DNA from: Bacillota bacterium
GTDB taxonomy: Bacteria > Bacillota > Clostridia > Ch29
Direction: 5' to 3'
Assembly: GCA_013540605.1 (NCBI GenBank)
Contig: JABVCK010000009.1
Location: 1 to 64,000 of the forward strand
Length of the DNA: 64,000 nucleotides
How positions within the stretch are numbered: position 1 is the first letter of the stretch; each line of letters begins with the position of its first letter. Below are positions 23,984-32,517 of this stretch, piece by piece. The translations under genes were made by a program, and so were the position numbers. The notes beneath the pieces are model-generated. The model searched no databases, was not told where the DNA came from, and saw only the letters and a program-made list of their open reading frames with translations.

Positions 23984-24010
23984 AAACCCCATCTGCCCCG
24001 GATGGGGTTT
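23984..24010 (+). terminator. Hairpin in the leader of the HgdB-like gene
   Basis: AAACCCCATC and GATGGGGTTT form a 10-bp stem around TGCCCCG, followed by TATCTTTG. It could attenuate transcription from the promoter at about 23910. A second extended -10, TGGTATAAT (TATAAT at 24077-24082), lies closer to the gene. Confidence 0.5.
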
Positions 24011-24113
24011 TATCTTTGTGTACAAGAATATTTTCCGGAATATGCCGGTTTGGGACCATAGCACTTTTGTTTATGGTATAATCTATTTTAACAGGATAAA
24101 AAGGAAGGTCGAT

Positions 24114-25106
24114 ATGGGCAGGATAGGATTTACTACGACAATACCGGTAGAGATAATATACGCGGCAGGGAAGGTGCCCGTTGACTTGAACAACGTATTC
24201 GTCACCCATCCGAACCCGGAGGAACTGTTGTGCCAGGCGGAGAAAAGGGGTTTTCCAAGGAACTCCTGCGCGTGGATCAAAGGGATATACTCTGCGTTGA
24301 TGGGCTTGGGGGATGTGGATTGCATCATAGGAGTGGTGGAAGGAGACTGCTCCAACACCAGGGCGCTGCTGGAGGTCCTGGAGCTGGAAGGCATAGATTA
24401 TGTTCCATTTTCCTATCCGAGGACAAGAAATGAAAAAAGGCTCAAGGAAGAAATCGACAGTCTTATGAGGGCTTTCGGCGTTGACTACAAACGGGTTATG
24501 GAGATCAAGGGTGAGATCGATATGGTCAGGAGGAAGGTTCAATACCTGGACGAACTTACCTATAAATATAATAAGGTCTCCGGTTTTGAGAACCATCTCT
24601 GGCAGGTAAGCTGTAGTGATTTTGAAGGCGATTACAGGGAATACGGCGCAAAGGTGGACGCCCTGACGGTTGAAGCGGAGAAAAGGGCGGAATTCACTCA
24701 ACCGGTCAGGCTCGGCTACGTGGGAGTCCCGCCGGTATTTCCGGAGATATACCAGTTTGTTGAAGAGCATGGCGCAAGGATAGTTTTCAACGAGGTTCAG
24801 AGACAGTTCACCCTGGCGCCGGGAGGTTTTGACAGGGATATTTACCAGGCGTATAGGGATTTTACATATCCGTATTCGCTGGAGGATAGGCTGCAGGATA
24901 TAAGGGCTGAAATATCCAACAGAGGTATTGACGGGATAATCCACTATACACAGGCATTTTGTTTCAGGGGAATTGAGGACATCGTAGTTAAGGAAAGGAT
25001 AGACACCCCTGTGCTGATGATTGAGGGGGACAGACCGGGAGGTTTGGACGCGAGAACAAAGTTGAGGATAGAGTCCTTTATTGAGATGCTACATGATTTG
25101 AAGTAG
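24114..25106 (+). CDS. 2-hydroxyacyl-CoA dehydratase D-component family protein (HgdB/DCCP-like)
   Basis: This 330-residue protein belongs to the BcrC/HgdB family, which holds a [4Fe-4S] or double-cubane cluster and performs ATP-driven low-potential reductions. It begins GRIGFTTTIPVEIIYAAGKVPVDLNN, the family opening. Candidate cluster ligands are C40, C52 (RNSCAWIKG), C70, C79 (VVEGDCSNT), C167 (VSCSDF) and C283 (QAFCFRGIED). The start ATG follows AAGGAAGGTCGAT; the longer frame upstream has no ribosome site. Only one dehydratase-type subunit is encoded, next to its activator. This fits the double-cubane-cluster proteins (DCCP, YjiM-like) better than true two-subunit dehydratases. Known DCCPs reduce small molecules in vitro; their natural substrate is unknown. 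Confidence 0.88.
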   Translation: MGRIGFTTTIPVEIIYAAGKVPVDLNNVFVTHPNPEELLCQAEKRGFPRNSCAWIKGIYSALMGLGDVDCIIGVVEGDCSNTRALLEVLELEGIDYVPFSYPRTRNEKRLKEEIDSLMRAFGVDYKRVMEIKGEIDMVRRKVQYLDELTYKYNKVSGFENHLWQVSCSDFEGDYREYGAKVDALTVEAEKRAEFTQPVRLGYVGVPPVFPEIYQFVEEHGARIVFNEVQRQFTLAPGGFDRDIYQAYRDFTYPYSLEDRLQDIRAEISNRGIDGIIHYTQAFCFRGIEDIVVKERIDTPVLMIEGDRPGGLDARTKLRIESFIEMLHDLK

Positions 25107-25115
25107 GTGATTTTT

Positions 25116-25886
25116 ATGAAGGTTTTAGGTATAGACCTCGGGAGCCGGTTTGTCAAACTGGTGGTGTATGAAGGGGAAAGGTTGGTCTTCAGCGAGGTTT
25201 ACGATACGGTCAGATTTTACAGGGAGTATTGCAAAAATGAGGCGGGCAGCATCTTGCTTCATTTAAATCGGCTGCTTCCTTTGAAGGTGGACAGGATGGT
25301 AAGCACCGGATACGGGCGGAATAATGTCCGTGTTTTGGGCGCGGAGGTTATTACCGAGCTTAAAGCCCATGCCCTTGGTGCGGCGCTGCAAACCGGTTTG
25401 GAGGACTTTGTCCTGCTTGACGTCGGAGGCCAGGACAGCAAGGTAATGCTGGTGGAAAAGGGCAGGCTCGTGGATATGCTGCTGAATGATAAGTGCGCCG
25501 CGTCGAGCGGCAGGTACCTGGAAAACATGGCGGCGCTTCTGGGCATCCCGTTGGATGAACTGACAGTTCATTATAAGAATCCCCTTGCCTTGAACTCAAC
25601 CTGTGCGGTTTTTGCAGAATCCGAGTTGATCGGATATATTTCCGAAGGGGTCGAGGCGAGCAGGCTGTACGCCGGCGTGAATTACTCGCTCTACAAAAGG
25701 ATCAAGCCCATGCTGGCCAGATTCACCGGTGAACGCATAGTGTTCGTGGGAGGCGTGGCGTACAACAAAGCTATGCAGCAGTATATCAGGGAAGGGGAGG
25801 CTTTCAAGGAGCTGATAGTGCCGGAGCACCCTCACCTGAACGGCGCAATCGGATGCTGCCGCCATGCATTTACCAGTGATCAGTGA
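25116..25886 (+). CDS. HgdC-type ATPase activator (BadF/BadG/BcrA/BcrD family)
   Basis: This 256-residue ASKHA-fold ATPase activates 2-hydroxyacyl-CoA dehydratase-like proteins by ATP-coupled electron transfer. MKVLGIDLGSRFVKLVV is the phosphate 1 motif, STGYGRNNV and LLDVGGQDSKVM (100-111) follow. The cluster cysteines are C127 (NDKCAASSGRYLE) and C163 (NSTCAVFAESE), near the positions known in HgdC; they bridge one [4Fe-4S] across the dimer. The VFVGGVAYNKAM and HPHLNGAIGCC end is typical. It starts 9 bases after the HgdB-like gene, so the two form an operon. The last four codons and the stop (T-S-D-Q-stop) lie within heptad-repeat element B, so the natural C-terminus may have been altered. 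Confidence 0.93.
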   Translation: MKVLGIDLGSRFVKLVVYEGERLVFSEVYDTVRFYREYCKNEAGSILLHLNRLLPLKVDRMVSTGYGRNNVRVLGAEVITELKAHALGAALQTGLEDFVLLDVGGQDSKVMLVEKGRLVDMLLNDKCAASSGRYLENMAALLGIPLDELTVHYKNPLALNSTCAVFAESELIGYISEGVEASRLYAGVNYSLYKRIKPMLARFTGERIVFVGGVAYNKAMQQYIREGEAFKELIVPEHPHLNGAIGCCRHAFTSDQ

Positions 25887-26156
25887 CCAGTGGCCAGTGA
25901 TCAGACGTCAGTTATTAGTTGCCAGTTGTCAGAGCATAGGGTAGCGCTAAAGGGAAAAGACCTATAAGCTTTACCCTAGTAACTACCAACTACGAACTAC
26001 CAACCAGCACCTAATACCTGCGAACTGTGATCTGTGATCTGTGATCCGTGAACTGTGATCTGTGATCTACGAACTACGAACTACGAACTACGAACTACCA
26101 CCTAGCACCTGCGATCTGCGATCTGCCGACTGCGATCTATATTCTGCCAACTACAA
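25872..26156. repeat. YAG-heptad repeat element, locus B (most complete copy)
   Basis: The left arm (25872 to about 25932) runs CAGTGAC CAGTGGC CAGTGAT CAGACGT CAGTTAT TAGTTGC CAGTTGT, strictly seven bases per unit with YAG at the start of each. A core (about 25938-25982) with TAGGGTA ... TACCCTA ends follows. The right arm (about 25983-26156) is in opposite orientation: GAACTAC, GATCTGT and GATCTGC units. The core resembles that of locus C (GGGAAAA.ACCT.TAAGC). It encodes no protein and fills the whole gap between the activator gene and the SCP gene. Confidence 0.8.
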
Positions 26157-26231
26157 CATTTTCAAAGCAGGGAAGGATAAAGACAGAGGTTGAAGAATTA
26201 TTACCATAAATATTATAGTGGAGGTATTCAG

Positions 26232-27809
26232 ATGAGGATATCCAGAGTAAAGAAAGGCATACTGGTCGCAGCAATAATCATCCTATTTCAGATATCCCCT
26301 TTTCTTATTGCCAACGGGACGGGAACGGGGATGTGGTATTATCCTCCTACACCCCAGGGAAACGTGGGTGTAAAAAAACCGGCAATACTCTGGACCTTTA
26401 CAGGATTATCGTCGGATGCTATCAAGGGAATCAATATGGTGCTGGATGGAAAGGATGTAAAAGCGGTATTCAGAGAAGATATAAACTCTGTTTACTACAT
26501 GCCGGATATGAATCTGAGCGAAGGAAAGCATAATGCTTCAATAGTTGTCTCGCTTAAAAACGGTGTAAGAATCTCTTCGCCTCCTTTCAGCTTCAATATA
26601 GTAAAGGGTGCATTGGATGAGGCCCCTGACACTCCGGTTTATGAAGAGGTTAGGGACAGGATTAACATCTACAGGAGCATCGCCGGGCTTTCCCCGGTTA
26701 CGGTCAACAAAAACATAAACGCTGCGGCGTATAACCATGCTCAGTATCTGACTGTCAACACCAATGACGGACATTATGAAAACGACAAGTCCAACAAGTT
26801 TTTTTCCGGTGAACTCCCCTGGGACAGGGCTGCGTATTTCGGTTACTTCAGTCCCATGACAGCGGAAAATCTTCATTTTGTCAGTTCCCATATTGCCGCT
26901 GTAGACGACTGGATGGATTCCGTTTATCACAGGTTCCCTATAATCAACCCAATATTCACCGATATCGGATACGGATATGCAAAAAAAGGTGAAAGGCATA
27001 TAAATGTTCTGGATGTAGGGGCGCCGAAGTACAGCAACCTGGAACAGCAGATGGTTGTTTATCCCGCAGACGGGCAAAGAGGGGTTCCCCTTACATGGAG
27101 CGGCTTGGAAGACCCTGATCCTCTTAGGCTTTACCCCGAGGCCGATGGTCCGGGGGGCTATCCGATAACTTTAATGTTATCGGGGGATAGAGTGGAAAGC
27201 GTGGGCTTGGTAAAAAGCAGCGTTACCGGTCCCGATGGAAAAAATGAGCAGATCTATACCTTTGATTTTAAGAACGATCCGGCTATGACAGACAAGCTGG
27301 CCATTGCCATAATACCGAAGAAAAAGCTGGTGCCCAATGCGCAGTATAGGGTCAGTATAACCGGAGAGATAAAGTATAATGATGCTGCTGCGGAGACCTT
27401 CACGAAGGAGTGGTCATTTACTACCGGGAACGGAGTGCTGGAACTGCCGGGCGATAATACGGAACTGAGAATATACGTAGACGGCAGCCGCAAGTATTAT
27501 GAACCAAAGCCGTTCATCAGGAACGGTAGGGTACTGGTTCCGGTGAGAAGTATTTGTGAGCAGTTAGGTGCGGTAGTAAAATGGCATGACCAGACCTATA
27601 CCGTGGAAATCATCAAAGAGGACAGTGTAATAACCTTTAATATAGGCAGCAGGACAACACTGGTCAACAACAAAACTGTGGATATTGACGTGCCGGCTCA
27701 GATTTACTCAGACAGGACCTTTGTCCCCCTGAGGTTTATCTCGGAGGTGCTGGGATACAGGGTTGAGTGGGATAATGCAACCCGTACGGTTTTCGTCTAC
27801 GGCAAATGA
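26232..27809 (+). CDS. Secreted SCP/CAP-domain protein with copper-amine-oxidase-type C-terminal domain
   Basis: This 525-residue exported protein has a signal peptide (MRISRVKKGILVAAIIILF, cleavage near residue 30). An Ig-like sandwich follows (about 35-130). A CAP/SCP domain (about 140-265) contains RINIYRSIAGLSPVTVNKNINAAAYNHAQYL and GENLH-like TAENLHFVSSH. A second Ig-like domain (about 280-400) comes next. A C-terminal 'Cu amine oxidase N-terminal' repeat region (about 410-525) reads YEPKPFIRNGRVLVPVRSICEQLGAVVKW and DRTFVPLRFISEVLGYRVEW. The latter domain is a common wall-associated module in anaerobic Firmicutes and does not imply amine oxidase activity. The ATG after GTGGAGGTATTCAG is chosen. 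Probable role at the cell surface; substrate unknown. Confidence 0.88.
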   Translation: MRISRVKKGILVAAIIILFQISPFLIANGTGTGMWYYPPTPQGNVGVKKPAILWTFTGLSSDAIKGINMVLDGKDVKAVFREDINSVYYMPDMNLSEGKHNASIVVSLKNGVRISSPPFSFNIVKGALDEAPDTPVYEEVRDRINIYRSIAGLSPVTVNKNINAAAYNHAQYLTVNTNDGHYENDKSNKFFSGELPWDRAAYFGYFSPMTAENLHFVSSHIAAVDDWMDSVYHRFPIINPIFTDIGYGYAKKGERHINVLDVGAPKYSNLEQQMVVYPADGQRGVPLTWSGLEDPDPLRLYPEADGPGGYPITLMLSGDRVESVGLVKSSVTGPDGKNEQIYTFDFKNDPAMTDKLAIAIIPKKKLVPNAQYRVSITGEIKYNDAAAETFTKEWSFTTGNGVLELPGDNTELRIYVDGSRKYYEPKPFIRNGRVLVPVRSICEQLGAVVKWHDQTYTVEIIKEDSVITFNIGSRTTLVNNKTVDIDVPAQIYSDRTFVPLRFISEVLGYRVEWDNATRTVFVYGK

Positions 27810-27823
27810 TGGGGTGATGTACA

Positions 27824-28975
27824 GTGGCGGAGCAAAACAGCCAGACCAGGCAGATCGACGAAATCTTAAAAAAGACAATAACCATTATGGAGCAGGCGCA
27901 AAAGGACATATTTGATATTGCTGAGCATTCCCAGCATGAGTTGAAGGACATAGAGGCGGAGCTGGAAAAGCTGAGGGTAAAGGCCCTCAGCATTATTGAA
28001 GAGGTGGAGAAGCTTAAGAAAGAAGAGAACAATGCCCGCTACCGGCTTTTGGTTGTCAGTAAGAACTTCAACACCCACTCGGAAAAGGATATAAAGGAAG
28101 CCTACGAAAAGGCGGAAAACCTCAAGGTAATGCTATCACTTAAGGAGCAGGAAGAAAAACGCATCAGGGAAGACCGCAGCAGGCTGGAGGTTAAGATAAA
28201 AAACCAGCGGAAACTGATGAAGAAGGCGGAAAACATCATGTCCCATATGGGGGCGGTACTGGATTATCTGAGGGTAGGCGCTGAGGGAATAGAGGGGCTT
28301 TCGGAAGATGTCAGGAAAAAGCAGTACCTCGGTTATAGAGTTATAAAAGCTACCGAAGAGGAAAGGCGCAGAATCGTCCGGGAGATTCATGATGTTCCGA
28401 TACAAGCTCTGGTCAATATGGGGATAAGACTGGAATTGTGCCTGCAAACTCTGGACAAGGATATGGATAAGGCAAGGAGCTTTATATTGGAGCTCAAAGA
28501 GCAGGTCAACGACAACATAAAGGAACTCCGAAGGATAATCTATAACCTGCGGCCAATGTCCCTGGACGATCTTGGCCTGACAGCGACCATTGAAAAGCAC
28601 CTGGAGGGCTTTGAAGAAGCAACGGGGATTAGAACAAGCTTCAGAATGTTAGGACAGCCGGCTGAAATAAAAAGTCTGGTGCAGATTGCGCTTTTCAGGG
28701 TGGTCCAGGAGGCTCTGAACAACGTGAGAAGGCACGCATCGGCCGGAAGGGTCATGGTAAAGGTGGAATTTACGGATGATTATGTGTCCCTATTGATAGC
28801 CGATGACGGCACAGGCTTTGATGTTGAAGAATACCGGGCATTGCGGGATAATGAAGAACGGGGATTTGGCCTGGTAGGAATGAGAGAAAGGGTAGAACTG
28901 CTTCAGGGATACATGGAGGTTAGCTCTCAAAAAGGCAAAGGCACAAGCGTATTTGTCAAGATTCCCCTTGACTAA
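27824..28975 (+). CDS. degS: DegS-like cytoplasmic sensor histidine kinase
   Basis: This 383-residue soluble kinase has a long N-terminal coiled coil (about 1-175), a HisKA_3 dimerisation domain with H189 in RRIVREIHDVPIQALVNMGI, and a HATPase_c domain with QEALNNVRRHASAG, DDGTGFD and GFGLVGMRERVELLQG. This is the layout of DegS, including the absence of membrane helices. The usual H-D-G-P around the histidine is H-D-V-P here. The GTG start follows GGGGTGATGTACA, 14 bases after the SCP gene. The DegU-like regulator is next. In Bacillus the pair controls exoenzymes and lifestyle switching; a similar role here is inference. Confidence 0.92.
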   Translation: MAEQNSQTRQIDEILKKTITIMEQAQKDIFDIAEHSQHELKDIEAELEKLRVKALSIIEEVEKLKKEENNARYRLLVVSKNFNTHSEKDIKEAYEKAENLKVMLSLKEQEEKRIREDRSRLEVKIKNQRKLMKKAENIMSHMGAVLDYLRVGAEGIEGLSEDVRKKQYLGYRVIKATEEERRRIVREIHDVPIQALVNMGIRLELCLQTLDKDMDKARSFILELKEQVNDNIKELRRIIYNLRPMSLDDLGLTATIEKHLEGFEEATGIRTSFRMLGQPAEIKSLVQIALFRVVQEALNNVRRHASAGRVMVKVEFTDDYVSLLIADDGTGFDVEEYRALRDNEERGFGLVGMRERVELLQGYMEVSSQKGKGTSVFVKIPLD

Positions 28976-29002
28976 TTCAGTTTACCTGGGGGTGTTATTA
29001 TT

Positions 29003-29641
29003 ATGGCGATTAAGATTTTACTGGCTGATGACCACTCAATTATGAGGCAGGGGCTAAAACAGCTCCTGGAATTGGAAGAGGATTTAACAGTCATCGGAGA
29101 AGCAGGGACCGGATATGAGACCATAGAAAAGGCCAGGGAACTGCAGCCGGATGTAATCCTGCTGGATATTAACCTTCCTGATATCAGCGGATTGAAGGTA
29201 CTGCAGGAACTGAGGGAGGAGAAGTGTCTTTCAAAAATAATAATGCTGACCATTCATGACGACTGGGAGTACGTAAACCAGACTGTAAAACTGGGAGCCA
29301 GGGGATACCTTTTAAAAAACATAGAAGCCCAGAGCCTTTACAGGGCAATCAGAGATGTAAACTGTGGCAAAACTTACATACATCCCAACCTTGCGTGGGA
29401 TATTATTACTCAGAGGGAGAAAACCCTCAGTATCGGTGAACTGACTTCCAGGGAAAAAGAAATTTTATTGTTAATATCCCAGGGATGCAGCAACTTAGAT
29501 ATTGCCCAAAAGCTGGTTATAAGTGAAAAAACCGTGAGGAACCATGTCAGCAGCATATACAGGAAGCTCCAGGTCAAAGATAGAACTCAGGCTGCTCTTC
29601 TTGGGATGAAGAGCAACATTATGCAAAGGTTTGATAATTGA
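29003..29641 (+). CDS. degU: DegU-like response regulator (NarL/LuxR family)
   Basis: This 212-residue regulator has a receiver with D9-D10, phospho-acceptor D55 in VILLDINLPDISG and K near 104 (YLLKNIEA), followed by a LuxR-type HTH. The HTH shows LTSREKEILLLISQGCSNLDIAQKLVISEKTVRNHVSSIYRKLQVKDRTQAAL split over the usual four helices. GGGGGTGTTATTATT precedes the ATG. It pairs with the DegS-like kinase 27 bases upstream. No clear target promoter can be read in the window. Confidence 0.93.
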   Translation: MAIKILLADDHSIMRQGLKQLLELEEDLTVIGEAGTGYETIEKARELQPDVILLDINLPDISGLKVLQELREEKCLSKIIMLTIHDDWEYVNQTVKLGARGYLLKNIEAQSLYRAIRDVNCGKTYIHPNLAWDIITQREKTLSIGELTSREKEILLLISQGCSNLDIAQKLVISEKTVRNHVSSIYRKLQVKDRTQAALLGMKSNIMQRFDN

Positions 29642-29678
29642 GAAATGAACAAATCAAGGGAAAGGAAGGAATTGAGTT

Positions 29679-31097
29679 ATGAAGGAGATGCTTTTGAGGA
29701 AGGACAAAAATATCTGGCAGGAGATAGGGGACGACGAAAAGGTTGAGGTTTTCAGGTTCTGTGATGACTATATAGATTTCCTATCCGAATGCAAGACCGA
29801 AAGGGAATGTGTGGAGTATATGGAGGAGCTCGCAAGGGAGAATGGATTTAAGTCCCTTGATGCCTATATCAAAGGAGGGCAAAGGCTCACAAAAGGAGAC
29901 AAAGTACTGGTCAACTACAGGAATAAGGTATTGATGCTGTTCATAATAGGAGAAAGAGGATTGGAAGAGGGACTTAATATAGTGGGTTCGCACATAGACG
30001 CCCCGAGAATCGATCTTAAACCATCGCCCCTGTATGAGGATGAGGGAATGGTTCTGCTCAAGACGCACTATTACGGGGGAATCAAGAAGTACCAGTGGAC
30101 CGCAATACCGCTGGCTATACACGGCGTCATAATTGATGGAAAAGGAGAAAAAATAGAGGTGGTGCTGGGAGAGGATCCGGATGACGCTGTATTTACAATA
30201 ACCGACCTCCTACCTCACCTGGCAAAGGAACAATCGGAAAAGAAGATTTCTGAAGCAATAACAGGAGAGGGCTTGAATATCCTGTTCGGAAGTATTCCCG
30301 AAAAAAACGCCGATGATAAAGAAAAGGACAAGAACCAGGTCAAGATGGAAATACTGAGACTTCTGAAGGAAAAGTACCATGTTGAGGAAGAGGACTTTAT
30401 CAGCGCGGAACTCACCGCCGTCCCTGCAGGGAGAGCCAGAGATGTGGGCTTGGACCGCAGTATGTTGGGAGGCTACGGACAGGATGACAGGGTATGCGCA
30501 TACACTTCTTTCAGGGCGCTGTTGGATTTAGGAGTTCCCGAAAAGACCTGTGCGGCAATCTTTGTCGATAAAGAGGAGGTGGGCAGCATGGGCAACACCG
30601 GGATGCAGTCCAGGACCCTTGAGAACATACTGGCGGAAATTCTCAACCTGGTAGAGGAAGGTGGCGTGGAGCTAAAACTGAGAAGGTCCATGGCAAACTC
30701 CAAGGTCCTTTCAGCCGATGTTACCACTGCCATTGACCCAAATTTCGAAGGCACCCATGATAAGCGTAATGCCTGCAGGCTGGGAAATGGTGTAGCCATA
30801 TCGAAATACGGGGGTTCGAAGGGAAAATCGAATTCGAGCGATGCCAGCGCCGAGTTTATATCCCAAGTGAGGAATGTATTCAATAGCAATAACGTGGTAT
30901 GGCAGTCCGGCGAGCTTGGGAAGGTAGACCTCGGAGGCGGCGGAACCATCGCTCAGTTCCTGGCAAACTATGGAATGGAGGTTCTCGATTGTGGAGTGCC
31001 CCTTTTGAGTATGCACGCACCCTTTGAAGTAGCAAGTAAAGCCGACATTTATATGACCTATAGGGCTTATAGGGCATTCTATACAGATATGAAATGA
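29679..31097 (+). CDS. M18-family aspartyl/leucyl aminopeptidase
   Basis: This 472-residue cytoplasmic zinc aminopeptidase of family M18 removes N-terminal residues from peptides. Visible metal and active-site blocks are IVGSHIDAPRIDLKPSPLYED, YYGGIKKYQWTAIPLAIHG, GYGQDDRVCAYTSF, FVDKEEVGSMGNTGMQS, DVTTAIDPNFEGTHD and the terminal LLSMHAPFEVASK. These are the usual H, D, E, E, D and H ligands of the co-catalytic zinc pair. Length is standard. GGAAAGGAAGGAATTGAGTT precedes the ATG. It fits the peptide-fermenting gene content. It is followed after 22 bases by an unrecognised membrane protein. Confidence 0.95.
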   Translation: MKEMLLRKDKNIWQEIGDDEKVEVFRFCDDYIDFLSECKTERECVEYMEELARENGFKSLDAYIKGGQRLTKGDKVLVNYRNKVLMLFIIGERGLEEGLNIVGSHIDAPRIDLKPSPLYEDEGMVLLKTHYYGGIKKYQWTAIPLAIHGVIIDGKGEKIEVVLGEDPDDAVFTITDLLPHLAKEQSEKKISEAITGEGLNILFGSIPEKNADDKEKDKNQVKMEILRLLKEKYHVEEEDFISAELTAVPAGRARDVGLDRSMLGGYGQDDRVCAYTSFRALLDLGVPEKTCAAIFVDKEEVGSMGNTGMQSRTLENILAEILNLVEEGGVELKLRRSMANSKVLSADVTTAIDPNFEGTHDKRNACRLGNGVAISKYGGSKGKSNSSDASAEFISQVRNVFNSNNVVWQSGELGKVDLGGGGTIAQFLANYGMEVLDCGVPLLSMHAPFEVASKADIYMTYRAYRAFYTDMK

Positions 31098-31119
31098 TGG
31101 GAGAACGGATGATGCATTC

Positions 31120-32517
31120 ATGGCCGGCAAGGATATAATCAACCACTTCACTAATTTTGTCTATGTTTTTAGCGTGAAAAAAGAAAAAGAATTCCTATCT
31201 TGGCTCCTCAAGGGAGAGCTGGGGTGGCGGTTAAGGCTGTACAACTCACGAAAGAGCAGGGACAAGCAGTTGGTGGGCTACTACCTGCCCTATATGAGGA
31301 AAATACTTTACCCCTCATCTCTGTGGGACAGGACAGGTTTCAGAAACTTTTTCAATGGAGGGAATGCCCAAAGGGTTAATACTCTATATGCCCTGGCCTG
31401 CAAAGACTTTGCAAACAAAGAATTCGAAGGGACCAAGGTAGCAATAAGCTTTGATGCGGGCAGCAGGTTTATTGAAGGAGAGGTTTACGAGATATCCCTC
31501 CGGATGTTTAAGAGGGGGGTAGTGTTCCTTGTGTTTAAGACCAGGCTGGTCGGGGATTCTATCGGAGTTGACGATCTGCTGGACTTTAACTGCTGCTGCC
31601 GGGTACTTGATGATGAAATCAACCTTCCCCATTTCCCTAATGTAAAGATTTATACGCAGAGAAGGGGAGCTTTCGGGAAAATGCAAAGCTTCATCGAGTT
31701 TTTGACAGGAGGGTTTACCTCCGGTTACGGAGAGGACCTTCCGGGAGGCAGGATGCTTGTATATTCCTACTGCTGTTTATCCCAAGACATGTGGCAGCAA
31801 TCCTCCGACCATATTTTTCAAAAATATAAATACGTATGGCGGAACGATATGAACCAGCTTGTTGAGGGCAAGGTTTACAGGGAGGAAAGCGACTATGCGC
31901 CGTGGAAGTATTCCAGATACGGGTTCACGGTGGAAAGCGGTGTGGCGCTGTGTTGTGATAAAGATGTTTTCAACCTGGATATCCTGCCATTTTACTTCGG
32001 CGGAAACTTTTTCGACCTGTATCTTTTCAGCTTATACCAGAGGATAAGGCTCATGAGGTTTTCTCAGCATCTCGCCAATACCGAGATATTCCGTTCAAGC
32101 AAGAAAAAGGTAGCGGAACTCAGGGAAGATATATTGAACTTTTTTAATCAATATATCTTCAACCAGGTATCCAACTACTCCATAGGGAATGAAATCTGGC
32201 GGAAATGGCAGGATGTCCTGGAGATAGAGAGCATGTTCTTACAGGTTCATCAGGAACTGGCGGATATGGACGAATACCTGAAGAGTATAAGGCAGGAAAG
32301 CATGGACAGGTCCCTGGCTTACGCGACATTTTTGCTGATACCCGTCAGCGTAATATCCGGAGTCCTGGGAAGCAATATTACCGAACTGCAGGGGTTGTCC
32401 ATTAAAAATCCATGGATATGGGGCACAACATTGTCTTTATACGTTGTACTGCTCATTTCCTATGCAAGGGCCTTGCTGAGAAGGAATAAGAGGGAGAGGG
32501 GTGATGGAAACATATGA
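31120..32517 (+). CDS. Membrane-anchored protein with CorA-like C-terminal helices, function unknown
   Basis: This 465-residue protein is one I do not recognise. The first 370 residues are soluble, rich in aromatic residues and cysteines (for example FNCCCRV and YSYCCLSQDMW). A helical segment follows (about 325-400) and then two membrane helices (about 410-428 and 437-455) separated by a short loop. The sequence PVSVISGVLGSN near the first helix resembles the end of CorA/ZntB channels, whose loop carries G-M-N; here the motif reads G-S-N. It could be a remote CorA-type magnesium or metal channel, but the N-terminal domain shows no clear match. Its stop overlaps the next gene's ATG, so the lipoprotein downstream is cotranslated. 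Confidence 0.6.
   Translation: MAGKDIINHFTNFVYVFSVKKEKEFLSWLLKGELGWRLRLYNSRKSRDKQLVGYYLPYMRKILYPSSLWDRTGFRNFFNGGNAQRVNTLYALACKDFANKEFEGTKVAISFDAGSRFIEGEVYEISLRMFKRGVVFLVFKTRLVGDSIGVDDLLDFNCCCRVLDDEINLPHFPNVKIYTQRRGAFGKMQSFIEFLTGGFTSGYGEDLPGGRMLVYSYCCLSQDMWQQSSDHIFQKYKYVWRNDMNQLVEGKVYREESDYAPWKYSRYGFTVESGVALCCDKDVFNLDILPFYFGGNFFDLYLFSLYQRIRLMRFSQHLANTEIFRSSKKKVAELREDILNFFNQYIFNQVSNYSIGNEIWRKWQDVLEIESMFLQVHQELADMDEYLKSIRQESMDRSLAYATFLLIPVSVISGVLGSNITELQGLSIKNPWIWGTTLSLYVVLLISYARALLRRNKRERGDGNI

Noticed and set aside
24114-25886. Complete 2-hydroxyglutaryl-CoA dehydratase pathway
   Set aside because: Only one dehydratase-type subunit is encoded and no hydroxyglutarate dehydrogenase, CoA transferase or decarboxylase adjoins it.
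25872-26156. CRISPR array candidate
   Set aside because: The repeats are 7 bases long, degenerate, without unique spacers, and change orientation in the middle; no cas genes are present.
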